Notes under the pieces: model-generated | The model's input: only the letters and a program-made list of their open reading frames with translations | Told to the model about the DNA's origin: nothing | Database searches by the model: none | In this document: piece after piece, positions 1 to 13,500 of the stretch | How the letters are laid out: each line of letters opens with the position of its first letter | Position numbering within the stretch: the stretch's first letter is position 1 | Made by a program: the position numbers and the translations under genes | Assembly: GCA_963995525.1 (NCBI GenBank) | Contig: OZ023213.1 | Coordinates: forward strand, 17,783,270-17,847,269 | Direction: 5' to 3' | Length of the DNA: 64,000 nucleotides | DNA from: Escarpia spicata | Lineage: Eukaryota; Annelida; Polychaeta; Sabellida; Siboglinidae

Positions 1-259
1 AGGTAGTAGTCTTGCTGGCTGGTACTTTTGAGTAGCCATCCTGAAAAAAAACGAGTAGGATGCTTATGAAATGCAGTAATTTAGAAAACTTATTATGATG
101 TTAGTTATGCATAGGAGCTTATTTAGTGTATTTGGGATTCAAGTCGGTGACTGAAATTCACCTTACAGCATTAATCACTACTTGGGTCGTTGTTCCTACT
201 GATCATCTACTGATTGCAAATCTAAGGGTTACTTGTTGCTTTGGACATGCCTCGGGTAT

Positions 260-455
260 AAAATGAATACATATCAAGTTTGGTACTTATTCCAGCAACT
301 GTGCGTCACCGTTGCATGTTGCACAACACCATCACAGATGGTTTGATACATTATGTATCCAATGAAGGAGGTCCTCGCATCCCTTGCCTTGGACCTTCAC
401 AGTAAACTTGCGGTTGATGCCTTTCCCCATGTGCCACATCATGTTGGTGATCGAG
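260..455 (-). pseudogene. Transposase-like domain relic (exon-like fragment)
   Basis: On the minus strand a TTTCAG acceptor at 455/456 opens a frame reading SITNMMWHMGKGINRKF, then CEDLLHWIHNVSNHL, an in-frame TGA where a Trp is expected, then WCCATCNGDAQLLE and a stop. The pattern (xWHxxKG...C..L..WI..V.NHL.WC) resembles a multicopy transposon-derived domain common in invertebrate genomes, often next to P2X7-C-domain proteins. This is recognition from memory, not a search. The TGA and short length indicate a dead copy. Confidence 0.4.
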
Positions 456-1422
456 CTGAAATGCCAATTACAATAATTTAAATTTTTTATTCAAATTCAA
501 GATATTTTCACAACAGCTGTTACCTGTTTTTGCTATTTGTGTGCAAAAAACAAGTTAATGAAGATGTGTGCACATGGTATATTATTAAAGATATTTCAAC
601 AATATATGATTATTGAATGATGCCAGTATTTTTATAATACAAACATGGTGTATCTTGTGAGCTCATTGATAACTATATTTGGATCACATAATTACTCCGA
701 GAGATATCCTTCCAACTGCAGAATTTAAATGTTTTATTTAAAATGGCCTTCAAATGTGGCATAATGGATACACATTACTTGATATTGACACCCTTATTCC
801 ATGGATAAGAGTGGTTTAAAGGTATGTAATTGTTGTAAAATGATATATATTCGGAGTAAACATACTAAGCTATTATAATCTGGCATAAAAAACATTTTAG
901 TATTTTTTCTATAAAAAAACACTTTCACCTGGGTTGTATCCCCTTAACTAAAATTGAGTAACCTTATGTAATTTTTACTAAATACAAACCCTTTTTAAAC
1001 GTTTTACAATAGAGTATATAATGATATTCTTCGTCACATAAACAGTAGTCACACATAATTATATAACATCATGACATAAGTAATAGGCCAAACATTTCGA
1101 TATATGACAATGTCTAATGCAATATTATTGAATGCAGAACGTATTTACAAGTTTTTGTTCATTTAACACAAAATACAGTAAGTTTTGCAGTGTTATTATA
1201 AACGACAATTATTCCAGCCCATGTTAATCCGTTACTGTAATATTGCTCACGCGACTTAATTGTCGTTAACTTTTGCTATTCGGCTATCTTCTAAAAACGA
1301 AAGTCTAAACTCTTTATGGTGCAATATAGTACATTCTGGTACTGTTCTAGCTTGCCTCCAGCATATCATGCATCTCAAATGTCAACAGATTATAATTGGA
1401 TATCAAGTAACTCGGTACTAAC
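456..1422. other. AT-rich non-coding stretch
   Basis: About 1 kb of AT-rich sequence with no convincing exon, repeat or RNA gene. If the exon proposed at 1,423-1,520 is real, this is intron of the F5/8C-EGF-FN3 gene. Confidence 0.4.
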
Positions 1423-1520
1423 CTTCTTGCGATCTGATTTCTCTGCGGCGGCGCGTTTGACCGAAAATATGCGTCGCTTGGACGACTGAGGTCCATGACT
1501 AAATATCGTAGGCACTGCAC
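1423..1520 (-). CDS. Possible exon 8 of the F5/8C-EGF-FN3 gene (basic segment)
   Basis: Minus strand, acceptor CCAG before 1,520 and donor AAG|GTTAGT at 1,423. With the two-base start needed after the phase-1 FN3 exon, the frame is open and reads AVPTIFSHGPQSSKRR, then IFSVKRAAAEKSDRKK. It is strongly basic and ends in phase 0. The polypyrimidine tract is poor and no domain is recognised. It could be a post-FN3 linker, or chance. Confidence 0.3.
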
Positions 1521-4500
1521 CTGGCTTCAAACATCGAAGTCGGCGACATTTTGTCGGATCTTGTGTCATTAACTGACGATATAGATTTCGTTACAAGCAC
1601 ATTTCTTCAAAATGATCTGAACATAGTGCGTTGTATTTCGAAGGCTTCCAACCAGCCCGTCCACAGTTGTGAATCCACTGTTTCACTTCTGGTTGTTTCA
1701 AAGGGAAACAAAAAAGACCGCTCATTATCCTTCGCTGTACTATTGTTACAACCGTATGCAGAGTAGCATGGCATATTGCAAGTCACGTTTTCACTGTAAG
1801 CTCAACTTATACTAATATAACGAACCGCATCCCATGAACACGAACCAACTACGCGAACTACACACGACTGTGTGACGTACACGGCAAAAATAATGCTGCT
1901 CGTTTATTGGTTGCTTTCGGCCAAATTAACGCGTCATCAGTAAGATGGCAGTCTACATGGTATCGCAGATTTCATTAGAATCTTCCACTTTAAGACTACA
2001 TTCCGAGTAAACCACTGAACTGAAAATGTTGATTGTAGATGCAAATGGTTAGTTTGTGCTAATTCTTTTAGGTGCTTAACACCACAACGTAGCGTTTTGT
2101 TTTCCTTTAATAATTATTAGTGTAATGTATGACATTATGTGACATAAACGTTATTGGAATACTACACATCTGCCTTATTGATGCGGGTAGAAACATGGAC
2201 TAGCATCCACCAGACACTAAACACATACATCTGAACTCATACTTTGTTAACATCACCGCGTACACAACATAATATACATATTTTTGCAACAGATAAACTA
2301 ATTGACCTATCTATCATGTGGCCTGTTGCCTAGTAAACCCTCCGTCAAGCCATCAGAAAACATGTGGTGGGTTCAGATATTCCGACGTGTATTTTGTTGA
2401 AATTCTGGAAAATTTTCTTAGAATCGCGTAAATTATAGCTATTGTTATTGCGTTTTTATAGCATGACGCTAACTCTTTCTTTAACATTTATTCCAGGAGC
2501 TCGTTGTCGGTTCGCGAGCACGTCGGCGAGTCTAGGGTCATGCATTTTCCCCTGTCGCTGTACCAACGGGTGCAACACCACCACTGGTCAAGACGGTCAT
2601 CCGAGTGGCTACCGCTGGGAAGGCTCGGCATGTCAGACAGGTTCGTCGATGTTCGTGATGCATGTAAATAATGACCCATATTCCTGAGGTCAAATTTAAA
2701 GTTCACATAACGAAAACAGTAGTTTTATCGTATTGATATACTTTGTATTACCTTGGTAATGAACTGACAACTTGCAACATACAAATAAGACACCGACAGT
2801 TAGCAAAGTACGTCGACGAAGCAATGATTGTCTCAACATACAAAAACAAAATAAAAAAGAGGTAAGCAATGCTGCGTTTCTGAAATCTTAGTTGACATGT
2901 CGTACATATATGGGGTAATTTGAAAATATATATAGGTCTTACGTCCTATCCTTGGGGTCGTAGATTAATCCCTGATAGTTTGGCCGTCGGGGGTTCAAGC
3001 TATCTAAGTGCAAAACGTTAACCTACCGCATGAAATATGCAGGATGGATTGTATGTAGATCAGTGTGCCGAAGAAGGAAAGCCGAATACGATGGTTTACA
3101 TAAAATACTGGTTGAGGCGTATATTAAAACTACAGTCTCAACATGTCCACTTACCAATGCAATTAATTTTGAATCTTGTAACGCCAGTACTTGTCCCTGC
3201 CTCACGGAATTCGTTCTGCTGGCGATACGGTTCAACCTTGACTGAGTAGTACGTGTTGAACTGTAGTCCGGTGACTTGCGATTCAAAATGATCTGCATTA
3301 GATGTGTGTGGTTGTTTGGATATATTCTTATACGTCTCTCCTTCCGCTCGGAGCCAGACGACGTAATAGTAGTGAGTCTCCAGACCGGAAAATATGTTCT
3401 TTGCTTTCGGCCACGTCACTGTCACGGATGACCTCCCGTATACGTCTACTTCCGGTATATTGAGTAACTCAAAATACGGGGTGGCTGGAGAAAAGAATGT
3501 GTCATACATATAGTGGAAATTATAATTTTGACAGATTAAATTGGCAGTTTTGTTTAAAGGATGTTAAGGGTAAACGAATTATAACGACCAGGTGGTTGAT
3601 CAGCATCGCTTTAGTACTGCTGTTATGGGTATGTTACTACTACAGCAGCATATTGGTGTATCGTTGCATGTCCCAAGTTCGTGCGTCGCGTAACTCCGTA
3701 ACAATGCGGTATTGTGTCATATGTAAGCAAACACTCACCAACAGTTGGTATGTATGGGGTGTGCGCGCGTCCAGTAGTGGACCCAGCACTAGTGGGGTCA
3801 GCTAGCCCTTTTCCTGGAAAAGGGCGAATAGCGAAAGAGCGAAAAGTAGAAGCTTGCTGATGACCCGTACAAGCACGAGCCAACCCCACCTCCCCGTGTT
3901 CCAGACCGGGCAACTGTTTCCGTGTGGACACAGGCTGACGGGGTTCTGGCGGACTAGAGGAAGAGATGGGGGTCACCAAGTAGGTTAGCCCACTAAAATG
4001 CGCAAATGAGTAACGCAGAGATTACACCGGATCGGTCGAGGCCCGGGTCAACAACGGCCGCGCTACATACTGGACCCTTGGATACCTCCATTGGAACATG
4101 GAACGTCCGAAATGTACACGCCATAGGAAAAGATGAAGAATTAACGCATACGCTTTCACGATATAAAAGGGACATAGTTGGCCTAACTGAAACGAGACGG
4201 CCGGTGAAGTAGAATCATCAACAGACGAATGCCACAAGATATGGTACAGTGGAGACAAAACATCAGTATGACGTAGCCTTTATAGTAAGAAAGGAAATCA
4301 CAGATTGCGTTATTGGTTGTACGCCAGTAAACAGCGAATAACATCGATAAGAATTTGCAGCGAACCCGATTAACGTCACTGTTATACAAGTCTACGCTCC
4401 AACCAAATCGCACAGTAAAGTAACGAAGAGAGAGAAATGGTCTATGAAACACTTGAAGACACCATCGCAAAACACGGAAGCAAGATATCAAGCTAAGATA

Positions 4501-7500
4501 GGCGTAGACGCATTTGAAGACTGAACAGGAACAGTCGGCAAATTCGGATATGGGAACACAAATGATAGAGGGCTGCGACTGCTAGAATTTGCATGCAGTA
4601 AAGGCCTTACCGTAGCAAACACGTTATATCAACAGAGATCCAGGAAAACAACTTGGCATTCTCCTGATGGGAAACCATACAGCCAAATCGGCTAACTCTT
4701 GACACCTCAACGATTCAATTCAAGTATTATCAAGCCGAAAACAAGAACCTTTCCTGGCGCAGAAGTAGGAAGCCACCACAATCTTGTAATGATGACTATA
4801 AAGCTGAGGTTGTAGAATAAAAAAACAAGAACCCTCGGATGCGATTCGATCTAGAGAAATTCCAAGACCCAAACATTGCAATGCAATTTAAAGCGACGAT
4901 TGGAAGACGATTTGCAGCGCTAACCTGTTTGGGGACTGACATCAACAACCATATCACCACGATCGGCACAACAATGCGCGACACCGCCAAGGACGTCCTA
5001 GGCAAACCAAAGAGAAAACGACAGCCATGGGTACCTGACGATATAATGAAGCTTTGTGACCAGAGATAAGAGTTGAAAAAACGACCCACCCATGAAGAAG
5101 CGCTCAAACGATATCGAAAATTAAATAAAGACACCAGAAAAAGACCGAGGGAAGCAAAGGACGACTGGATAAACGAAAGGTGCACCAATAGAAATATCAC
5201 AAGTCAGACTTATAAAGCCATCACTAAGCAAAGATCAAGCCATCTCAATATTCTGAACAATACTGAGAAGTCCATTCTTCGATGAGAAGTAGGGGTCGCA
5301 GTCCGAATGCTAGAGGAAAATTCCTCAAATTCCTATTCACCACTTGATTGCTAAATATCAAGTTCATTACTTAACCACTGTTTTACTTCTTAAGTAATAA
5401 AATACGATGAATTGTGTCTCAGACATAAAGATACAATTTACTTACATATATATGTCTTGCAAACAACTGACGTGTACCACGTCTCACAGCCGCTAGGACA
5501 GTGTCCGTTCTTAATATCACACAATTGCATGTCCTTGCAATGTCCGCAGTCCTCTTTACAATTTGTCCCGTGAGTTCCCTGCTCACAGTCTACAAAACGA
5601 TGAAAATGTATGTATGTGTTTACGTATGTACGTATGTACGTATGTATGTATGAGTGTATGAATGTATGTACATGTGTGTACGTGTGCACGTGTACACGTA
5701 TGCACGTACGTACGTACGTACGTACGTACGTATGTATGTATGTATGTATGTATGTATGTATGTATGTATGTATGTATGTATGTATGTATACGTATACGTG
5801 CGTGTGTGCTTGCAATAATGTATGCTTACATGCATGCATGTATGTATGCATGTATGTACATGCATATATGTATATATGTACGCGTACGTGTGGGCGTGTG
5901 TGTGTAGCGGTGAAACTTTCATCCAATGAATTAACAGCCGTAATCTGAAATTGTAATTGTGGCGATTTAGATGTGCACGTTATGTTGCGCAATATAGTGC
6001 GGCGAACAGAAAGGAACGTGTGTAGCGCTGTTATGCAATATTGTGCGACGACATCCGAATTCGACGCTGGGCAAGTGACAGGGACAGAAGCTTACCGGTC
6101 GATCGTAGGGAACACGAGTTTGGGTATTTAGCCCCTGCCCAGGCTGCGCTGGTGTAAACGCCGCTGGAGTGAACGCACAGTGAAGCGTCACACGTGTAGA
6201 AAGGCGACCGGGCTGGCGCGAGACAGGCGAAGCGTCAACGATGCGCCACGTCAGCGGACGACAGCGTCGCTGAGCGACAACGCCTTTCACGTAGATGCGG
6301 TGAGGACGTGCGGGGAAGTGAATCAAGCAGTGTGTTGAACTGTGTACCGCGGAAGTACGGATGGACTGTGAACTTTATAATGTTATGATTTATATCAATG
6401 TTACAGAGTAATGCGTATATACTCTATGTTTATGTTTCAATAAACTGTATTCGGCTAATTTATATTATTGTGTTATTACAATCCTGTATCATCCAATAGG
6501 TGACAATTTTGGGGACTCGTCCGGTACATGAATTGAGTAATTATATTTGACAAATAATATGAAATATGGTATGATAGTCATGATTGTATAGTGTAGACAA
6601 ATGGTATCGATCCAGCACGAGCTGAGACGGTGAACTGAATACTGACGACTCATAGACACGGTTGAGTGTTATTTGTGAAATGCACTGCGCGCATGCACGG
6701 AAGTAAGCACGGAATAAACTGCTTTCCACTGATGATGAGTTTGGGTTGTTAGTTCATATACAAACTGTGTGTGTGTGTAGGTGTATCGATACTCATACGT
6801 TGTGTGGCCAAGCTCAATAAAGCATACTAATAGCATTACAGTGCGAGTGTCCCACATAACCTTTTTAATATGGAATTAGAAGAAATATAAGCATTAAAGA
6901 AGCTAGCTAAGGAAATGGCCATAGAAGAGGGTTCGGAGATGACCGCATTTCTAGTTGACAAGAGAGCTCGAGAGCAGGAACATGAACTTCGTCTTGCTGA
7001 AATGAAAAATAGTGGCGGATCGAGAAGGGAGAGGGAGCTTGCGGCCCGCTGAGAGATTCTGAGAAACATGCCAAGTTACAGCCATATGATGAGAACCGCG
7101 ACGACATGGATGCATTCATCCAAAGATTCGAGTCGTATGCTACGTCGCTAGAATGCCCACGCGGGAAGTGAGCAGTAAACTTGAGCGCGTTATTACAGGG
7201 GGTCGTATTAGACGTGTATCACAGGCAACAAATTGGCGAGGAGGATACATATGACATGCTGAAAGAAGCGCTTTTGCGTAGATTCCTGTTGACAGAGGAG
7301 GGGTTTAGAGAAAAGCTAAGTTCGGCTAGGCCTGACAGAGGCGAGTCGTTTGGTCAGTTTATGACACGTATTGAAGGATACTTTAATCGTTGGATCGATT
7401 TGCGTCACATAGATAAATCGTTCAATGGTTTGAAAGAAGCATTATTACGTGAACAAGCTATGAATGTAGTATCTATACATCTGAAGCTATCCATAAAGGA

Positions 7501-10500
7501 ACGGAGACCTAAGAATGTACGAGAGATGAGTGTTTTAGCCGAGCAGTACTTAGAGGTACGTGAGAACACGTACAGCTTCAGTAACACTGATAACAAACCA
7601 AGGCAGAATCAAGGTAGGCATTTGAAAAGAGATGAATACAGTCAGGGCAAATGTGCTGATGAACAACTAAGCAGTTCTCCAGAAAGTACAGACTTGACTA
7701 AGCCGCGTTTAGCACATCCGCCTCGAGAGTCGAGGAAGTGCTTTCTATGCAACAAACAAGGCCACATTGCTCGTGACTGTCGGGTTGTTAAGAAACCTAG
7801 CGGTCCTCCAGGCAACGAGGCAGGAATAGAAGTAAACCAGTGCCGGAGTGATCACGGAACCAATGAAGCATGAATATGGCAACAGTAAAGTCGAACGAGG
7901 AGTGGAGTTCAGCATGTTAAGTCCTGAATTTTCGACTGGCATGCCAGTTGTCATAGACAGTATATGTGGATATGAAGGTAACGTGAGGGTCTTGCTGGAT
8001 ACTAGATGTTCAGGTGCTGTTGTTTAATGGAGCAGGTGTACCGCCGACAACTACACAGGTGAGAAGAAACTGTGCTTAATGATCAACGGCGAAGTGTTTG
8101 AAGCACCGGTGATGAGGTTAAACGTAGACACGCCGTATTACTCGGGAGCGAATCAAGCAGTGTGTTGAACTGTGTGCCGTGACAGAGTTATGCGTATATA
8201 CTCTATGTTTATGTTTCATTAAACGGTGTTCGGCTAATTTATATTATTGTGATATTATTACAATCCAGTATCATCCCCTAGATGACAGTATATTATTGTT
8301 GTAATTAAGAATAATAATTGCTACAATATAATTGATATGTTTTATAATGTGGCGTATAATGTGTAACGCATGCATAGCAATGTTAATACTAGCAGGATAA
8401 ATTAGATAACTATGTCATAGAAACTTCATTAATTTCAGTCGTTGTATTTTGCCTACAATAGAAATAGGATATACATCGTTACTTGTACGATACCTTGTTA
8501 ATGTATAGTCAACACTGCAAACGTGTCACGATATTGTCAATATAACATTACACACCTTTTGTGCAGTTTGGCTGCTGCTTGCCCGGAGCGCAACTATCAC
8601 AGCCGATGACGTCATTGCATGTACTTGTAGACGGACAATCCTGGCACGCTGTGAAACATAAATTAATACGTGATATAATGTATGGTGTATCATGGGCTAA
8701 TATGTTGTTGCACAACCTATACACAACACCATCATGTTATGTGCGGTTTGACCGTTCTGTGAAAAACAAATGAGTAATCAAGTAATACAAAATAATATAA
8801 TTGTTTAGAAAAATGAATACTCTCGAAGCCTAACATAATACTAATTCATTGAAAATTATGTTTCAAGCTGCGCGAAACAACACAACTCCCTACTGATATT
8901 ATATTTCGTATTAGCGGCACGTTGTCGTTTTGGTTAATTTTCAAATTAAAACAACACTGAAACGGGTTAAAATGTCATGTTTCCAAAGTCTTGTTGAAGG
9001 ATCCATTTTGTTTAGCCGATTTTGAACATTTATGAGGGGAACTCATTTAACTTTTTTCCAATACGGTGTATTAATGTTATTACAGCTGCTGACATGGCAA
9101 GACGATGTATGTAGCTCGTTGAAATAGAATTGCGATGACTGAATTATCGTTTCATCGGAAGGTATAACGCATACTTTCTCACACTATTTGGGGTCATTCA
9201 TAAGGCGTGACAAAGAACTAGAGGGTCTCACAATATTCACAAATTACATTGTCGCTACATACTTTCTGACGTTCGATAAGATGCAGGATTGCATGTTTGA
9301 AAGGTGATACATCTGTGACAATTTAACATTTATTTAACTATTAATGTCCTTGATCTACATGGACAAGCGGTGTATGTGTTTCCTTTGCTTTATTAGCTAT
9401 AAATATTTTATCCAGCCGGTATAATCAGGATTGAGTGAACGTGCCAAGCAGTATTAGTATTTGAAATTTGGTCACGTGTGTTGAGTGTCCAATGGATTTC
9501 TGCTTTAGTTGTCAATAAATAAACAACGGGCGGCGAACAATATTAGGGTGATAAACGTAGCACAAGAGAACACTAACAAGAGGTGTCTGTTACAACCAGT
9601 ACTGTAATAATCGACCAGTAATGTAATAACCATTCACTAATATAATAATCGACCAGTAATGTAATAACCATTCACTAATATAATAATGCAATACAAACGA
9701 AGAAGATGATTGTGATGAAGATGATTATGGAGATTATGAGGAGGGTGTTAGTAGTGCTGATGAAGACGGTGATGATGAGGATGATAATTGATTACGATGA
9801 TGATAAGGAGGAAGATCAAAACAATTAGCACAATTAAGGGGTCGTAATGATTATAATTCTAAAGATGATTATGATGGCTATGATGGTGATGATGATAATG
9901 AGGACGGTGGTGTTAGTGATGATGATGACGTTAGTAATCGTCATGAAGACGGTGATAATGACGAAGATAAATTAATGTAATGATTATGAGGAAGACGATG
10001 AAGATAACGAAGGCGTCATCTTACTGATGAAGATGATGATCATTATGACTACGATGACAAAGACGGCATCGACGACGATGATGATCATGACGAAGATAAT
10101 GAAGAGGATGGTTATTATTATTACGATGATGAGGACAACGACAATGATATACTTAACTTAATAATTTGTATTACATTACTGGTCGTTATTTCATTACTGG
10201 TCGATTATTACATTAACAGTTGTAACAGGCGAGTCATATTTGCATCTAATTCATAATTAAACTATACACATTTGTATTCTGTTCTGCTCTTTCATTTTTA
10301 TTAGAAATGTCATCAAAACAATCGTAGCTAGCAGGTACCTACTGATATGCCTATGACCGACGACGACTACTTCACAGAGACCAGTTATATACGACTGGTT
10401 ACCCCCATCACGTCTGAAACTGAGGTACCGATTGATACCTAGACATTGCGATTCAACCGTTCCTTTGGGGGGCACTCGGCCGTAGTGACTAGCGCACCGT

Positions 10501-13500
10501 GTGTGACTCTTTCTGTCCGGACTGCCGCCGACACTCAATATGAACGTGTCAAGCCTTATGTGATTGTTGCCTAAAGAAAACATAAGTAATTACCATCTTA
10601 TAGTACAAACTACCACGCCAAACCATATGACGATACTCACCATAATACGGCTTGAACTCTAACTATGCGATAAGCAGCAATTCGGGCGGAAAGATTCGAC
10701 TTCAATAGAATGTTTACAAGCGCCCCGATCTCAACTCCCTTCCCAATCCCGATCGCGTCACGCGCTCGGTTCGAGTGTAGTTAATAATTATAAGTGATCG
10801 CGCGGCGCGATCAGGAAGAGAGTAGAGATAGGAGTGTTTGCAAACACTGTCTCTTAATTGGCCTTTTGCGTTCAATCAATAAATTATAGTCAATTAATTG
10901 AATAGAAAAACATTAATATACATTATCATTATGAAATATATAAATTTAGTCAGCGTGTGTTTATGTGTATGTGTGTATATGTGGGTATGTGTTTATGAGT
11001 GTGTGTATGTGTGTGTGTATGCATGTATGTGTGTGCCTATATATATATATATGTGTGTGTGTGCGTGTGTTTGTGTGTATATGTGTATGTATGTGTGTGT
11101 GTGAGTGTGTGAGTGTATGTATATGTGTGTGTGCTTGTTGTTGGCATTTTACCCGGCATCCGCGACCTTATTTCAAAAACGTTCATTCATGCACAGCGCT
11201 TTATTTGAGGGTCAGAGTGTTTATGTTCGGAATAATATGTAGGCCATGGGCGTAAACAAACCACGCATTGCTGTATGATCCATATATAAACGCAGGCCCA
11301 TATACTGGGGTATTATGGGCGGAACGTCACCGCGACAAAATACTTAATAGCATCCATCCCCCTCCCACCCGTCGTCTTCCCACGTCATGTACGACAACAT
11401 CTAATAGCATCCATCCCCCTCCCACCCCTCGTCTTCCCACGTCATGTACGACAACATCTAATCGCATCCATCCCCCTCCCACCCCTCGTCTTCCCACGTC
11501 ATGTACGACAACATCTAATAGCATCTCCCCCCTCCCACCCCTCGTCTTCCCACGTCATGTACGACAACATCTAATAGCATCCATCCCCCTCCCACTCCTC
11601 GTCTTCCCACGTCATGTACGACAACATCTAATAGCATCTCTCCCCCTCCCACCCCTCGTCTTCCCACGTCATGTACGACAACATCTAATAGCATCCATCC
11701 CCCTCTCACCCCTCGTCTTCCCACGTCATGTACGACAACATTTAATAGCATCCATCCACCTCCCACCCCTCGTCTTCCCACGTCATGTACGACAACATCT
11801 AATAGCATCCCTCCCTCTCCCACTTCTCATCTTCCCACGTAATGTACGACAACATCTAATATCATCCATCCCTCTCCCACTCCTCGTCTTCCCACGTCAT
11901 GTACGACAACATCTAATAGCATCCATCCCTCTCCCACTCCTCGTCTTCCCACGTCATGTACGACAGCACCACAGGTTGAGTGCGACTCCTGAAAAAAATG
12001 GAACATCACCACAAATAATCTCCATCAGCAGCATCCATCGCCGTCTCGTCTTCGATGCCAGTCCGATAGACAGGAACTAAGTTTTCGGCTGAAACGTTTA
12101 TACTTGACTCAAATTCACCAAAATGCTTTCCGTCAAAACGCAGTACCAAAACCATCCATGCTACGGGCCTGCAATATACAGGGTGAGACTCTTTTGGAAA
12201 CCCACAAATATATAAATTCTACATATGCCCCTTTAGGTTAAATCCATGTTTTCATGTCGACATTATTGTGTGTGTATCCTGGTGGCGAGTGCTGCTACGG
12301 ACGCCATTCGACCTGTAAGGGTTAACATATATGTGGATCAGGCTGTACACCATATATGTATATATAAAACTGCAAAGTGGATTTTTTTTAGCTGGAACAG
12401 GCAAGTTCTGATGGCGGAGATTATGATGAGTCAGCGGAATATGGCAAGCACATTAAAAGCATTAACGAGGATCTCCAAGACTGGGCAAGGAGAAAGCGAA
12501 GCACAATAATCCGACCCACTCGCCACCGAAACACGGTGAAACTTCTGTCGGAAACTCGATTGCTGCGCAATTCGACAGCGGTGACAATTACACTCGGACA
12601 CACTGCTAGGCTATTTTATGAGCATGATTAAAAACGGAACAAGAGAGAGGGACGTGGTAGAGAGCTCAACTATCTTGACGTTTAATGCTTCTTTCGATAT
12701 CTGGAAGACCAATACTGCGCCCTCACTCCTATATCAACCGGGTTTCACAAGCCCCAGTTCTGCATGTCACGATCGTACGTAATGCAACCAGAGTTCGCCG
12801 CACGCGAGCGACCGAAGAAGCGCTGTAATGATTGGCATGAATTCGTCACCATAATTCCATGTTGTCCGTATCGCATAGAGGGTGGGCAGCGAAGGTCTTT
12901 AGCCCGAGCGCGCTACCAGAAGAGGAGTGAAGATAAACCCCGTCACCGGTCAAGCTCAGCTGCTTCATCACCAAGATGTTTCGTGGATCCGGCAGGAGTT
13001 GCTAAACAAGTGGTATTTGTCATAGACTGAAACAATGACATATAGATCCTGACGGTGGTGGGCCATGGCGAGTCTGTTTTGCAAAAAATCGCCATAGATC
13101 TGGCGTTTCGAGAACTCCACCCCTACTCGACTGCAACATCTCCAACAGCGAGGCGACAAGTTCTAGCATTGTTCCCACTCTCCCCGCCGTCACATAGTTG
13201 CTGAAAAGAGATAACTTTGCGAAGTACCTGCCTTTCTACACGAGAGTGGTGGAACACTTAATGTGTCTACCAACAACGGCCTATTCCACAGAGACGGCGT
13301 TTTAGGGCTTCCTCGCATCATGTCTAAATTCCGAACGACCGTGGGTCAGCTCCACGTGAACAATTATGCTATCTCAAAAAGAAGGCCATCGACTCCATTG
13401 ATCTGGAAGTTGTGGCTGACGAATGTTTTAGCTTCGTAATTCTCAAAAGCATATCTACACGTATATCAGACTTGTACGATGTACTCTCCACCCTGCGGAG

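Noticed and set aside
2488..2706. Minus-strand frame over the inverted EGF copy as a real exon of the main gene
   Set aside because: The EGF homology and the splice signals are on the plus strand. The minus frame is a shadow.
11340..11965. CRISPR-like array or coding repeat protein
   Set aside because: The repeats are directly contiguous with no variable spacers and the setting is a eukaryotic intron. It is a minisatellite.
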